Below, piece by piece: positions 63,495 through 64,000 of a stretch of 64,000 nt of DNA. This stretch comes from Limnoperna fortunei. Its lineage: Eukaryota; Mollusca; Bivalvia; Mytilida; Modiolidae. The position numbers were made by a program, and so were the translations under genes. Location of the stretch: NCBI GenBank assembly GCA_944474755.1, contig OX104116.1, forward strand, positions 3,393,494-3,457,493. Reading direction: 5' to 3'. The first letter of the stretch is position 1, and the number at the start of each line of letters is the position of its first letter. The notes under the pieces were generated by a model. It was not told the origin of the DNA. It did not search any database and saw only the letters and a list, made by a program, of their open reading frames with translations.

Positions 63495-63998
63495 TTAATC
63501 CCTGATGTAGTTTGGTTCTATTTCCAGTATCTCCTCTGGAGGTTTTCTTGGTTGTGTAGCTATCTCTAAAAAATGCTTTGGGTGACTAGATTGCCTCTCT
63601 CTATTTTGACTAATCTCAGAGTCTTCTGTATTTTTCCCCTCCTTATTCTGTAACTGTAGATTGTCTATATTTGTATCATGTAGTTTTATTTCAGATGATC
63701 TTTCTGTTTCCAAATGGACTTGCACTTGATGTTGAGCATGTGCATTAGTCTGGACTGTGGGAGTGTTGACAATATTTTCTGGAGCATGTTGATATGCGTG
63801 TCTATTATGGATCTCCTGATGGCTTTCTGTTTTCTGAGCTTGGTGAACAGGACAATATCTTAGGGGTTGCTGTGGTTTTTGTGTTTGATTGATGATAGGA
63901 GGAGCATTTGAATGAACGGGAATTTGGTGAGTTTGTGCTGGCATGGTCGGGTACGAATGAACTTGTAATGGATACTGTTGTGTATACTGAGGAATCAA
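63495..63998 (-). CDS. LINE ORF1, C-terminal part (partial at window end)
   Basis: An open minus-strand frame enters from beyond 63998 and stops at 63497-63495. The visible 167 residues are low-complexity, rich in Q, H, P and N (TQQYPLQVHSYPT, HQIPVHSNAPP), with an acidic C terminus (PPEEILEIEPNYIRD). The stop is two bases before the ORF2 start, so it is most likely the end of the LINE's ORF1. No nucleic-acid-binding motif is visible in this part; the N terminus lies outside the window. Confidence 0.55.
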   Translation of the reverse strand: MIPQYTQQYPLQVHSYPTMPAQTHQIPVHSNAPPIINQTQKPQQPLRYCPVHQAQKTESHQEIHNRHAYQHAPENIVNTPTVQTNAHAQHQVQVHLETERSSEIKLHDTNIDNLQLQNKEGKNTEDSEISQNRERQSSHPKHFLEIATQPRKPPEEILEIEPNYIRD

Positions 63999-64000
63999 GT

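Overview
This is eukaryotic nuclear DNA: AT-rich, with introns, three multi-exon genes and many retroelement and DNA-transposon remnants. The repeat mix (Penelope-like reverse transcriptase remnants with a shared tail, APE-type LINEs ending in (GAA)n, a tRNA-derived SINE, minisatellites, a TTTAACGT-type dispersed element) and a secreted WSC-domain gene suggest a bivalve mollusc, probably a mussel. That is an inference from recognised sequence flavour, not from a search.

Layout. 1-2.9 kb: a GC-richer relic of a dsDNA-virus-like or Polinton-like replication gene (family B DNA polymerase exonuclease motifs plus an endonuclease VII-like insert), minus strand, broken by stops and frameshifts. 3-9.6 kb: mostly empty AT-rich DNA with a Penelope-like fragment and one possible minus-strand exon. 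9.6-22.4 kb: a plus-strand WSC-domain gene. I reconstruct nine exons, all in frame (332 aa), with a signal-peptide exon, four short phase-1 exons that arose by tandem exon plus intron duplication, and a two-exon WSC domain. 22.4-26.5 kb: no gene seen. 26.5-30.5 kb: a minisatellite and a dead LINE, with a 38-bp inverted repeat at the outer edges.

31.16-47.68 kb: the main discovery candidate. Terminal inverted repeats starting CCCGTCCCTAG, with AT on both sides and CATGG-rich subterminal regions, enclose two divergent genes that both reconstruct as complete. One is a four-exon, 950-aa CACTA/EnSpm (tnp2-like) transposase with an N-terminal C2H2 finger. The other is a nine-exon, 477-aa BEN-domain protein. 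Removing the unit and one AT rejoins a ~52-bp satellite monomer, so it looks like a ~16.5-kb transposon inserted into a satellite array. The BEN protein may be its accessory DNA-binding factor. Inside its introns lie younger insertions: a hAT-like element with a perfect 60-bp hairpin, and a Gag-like fragment with a helix-hairpin-helix motif.

47.68-49.3 kb: the rest of the satellite array. 49.55-59.68 kb: a second candidate element, with CACTGCACGAAA termini, a GAT duplication and CAAAAG-rich ends. It carries a relic exon resembling the BEN gene, a CR1/L2-like LINE, two SINEs, a foldback MITE and a 47-bp minisatellite. 59.8-64 kb: the 3' part of another dead LINE, related to the one at 27.5-30.5 kb, running off the window end.

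All exon models come from reading splice sites and phases by eye; none has been checked against transcripts.
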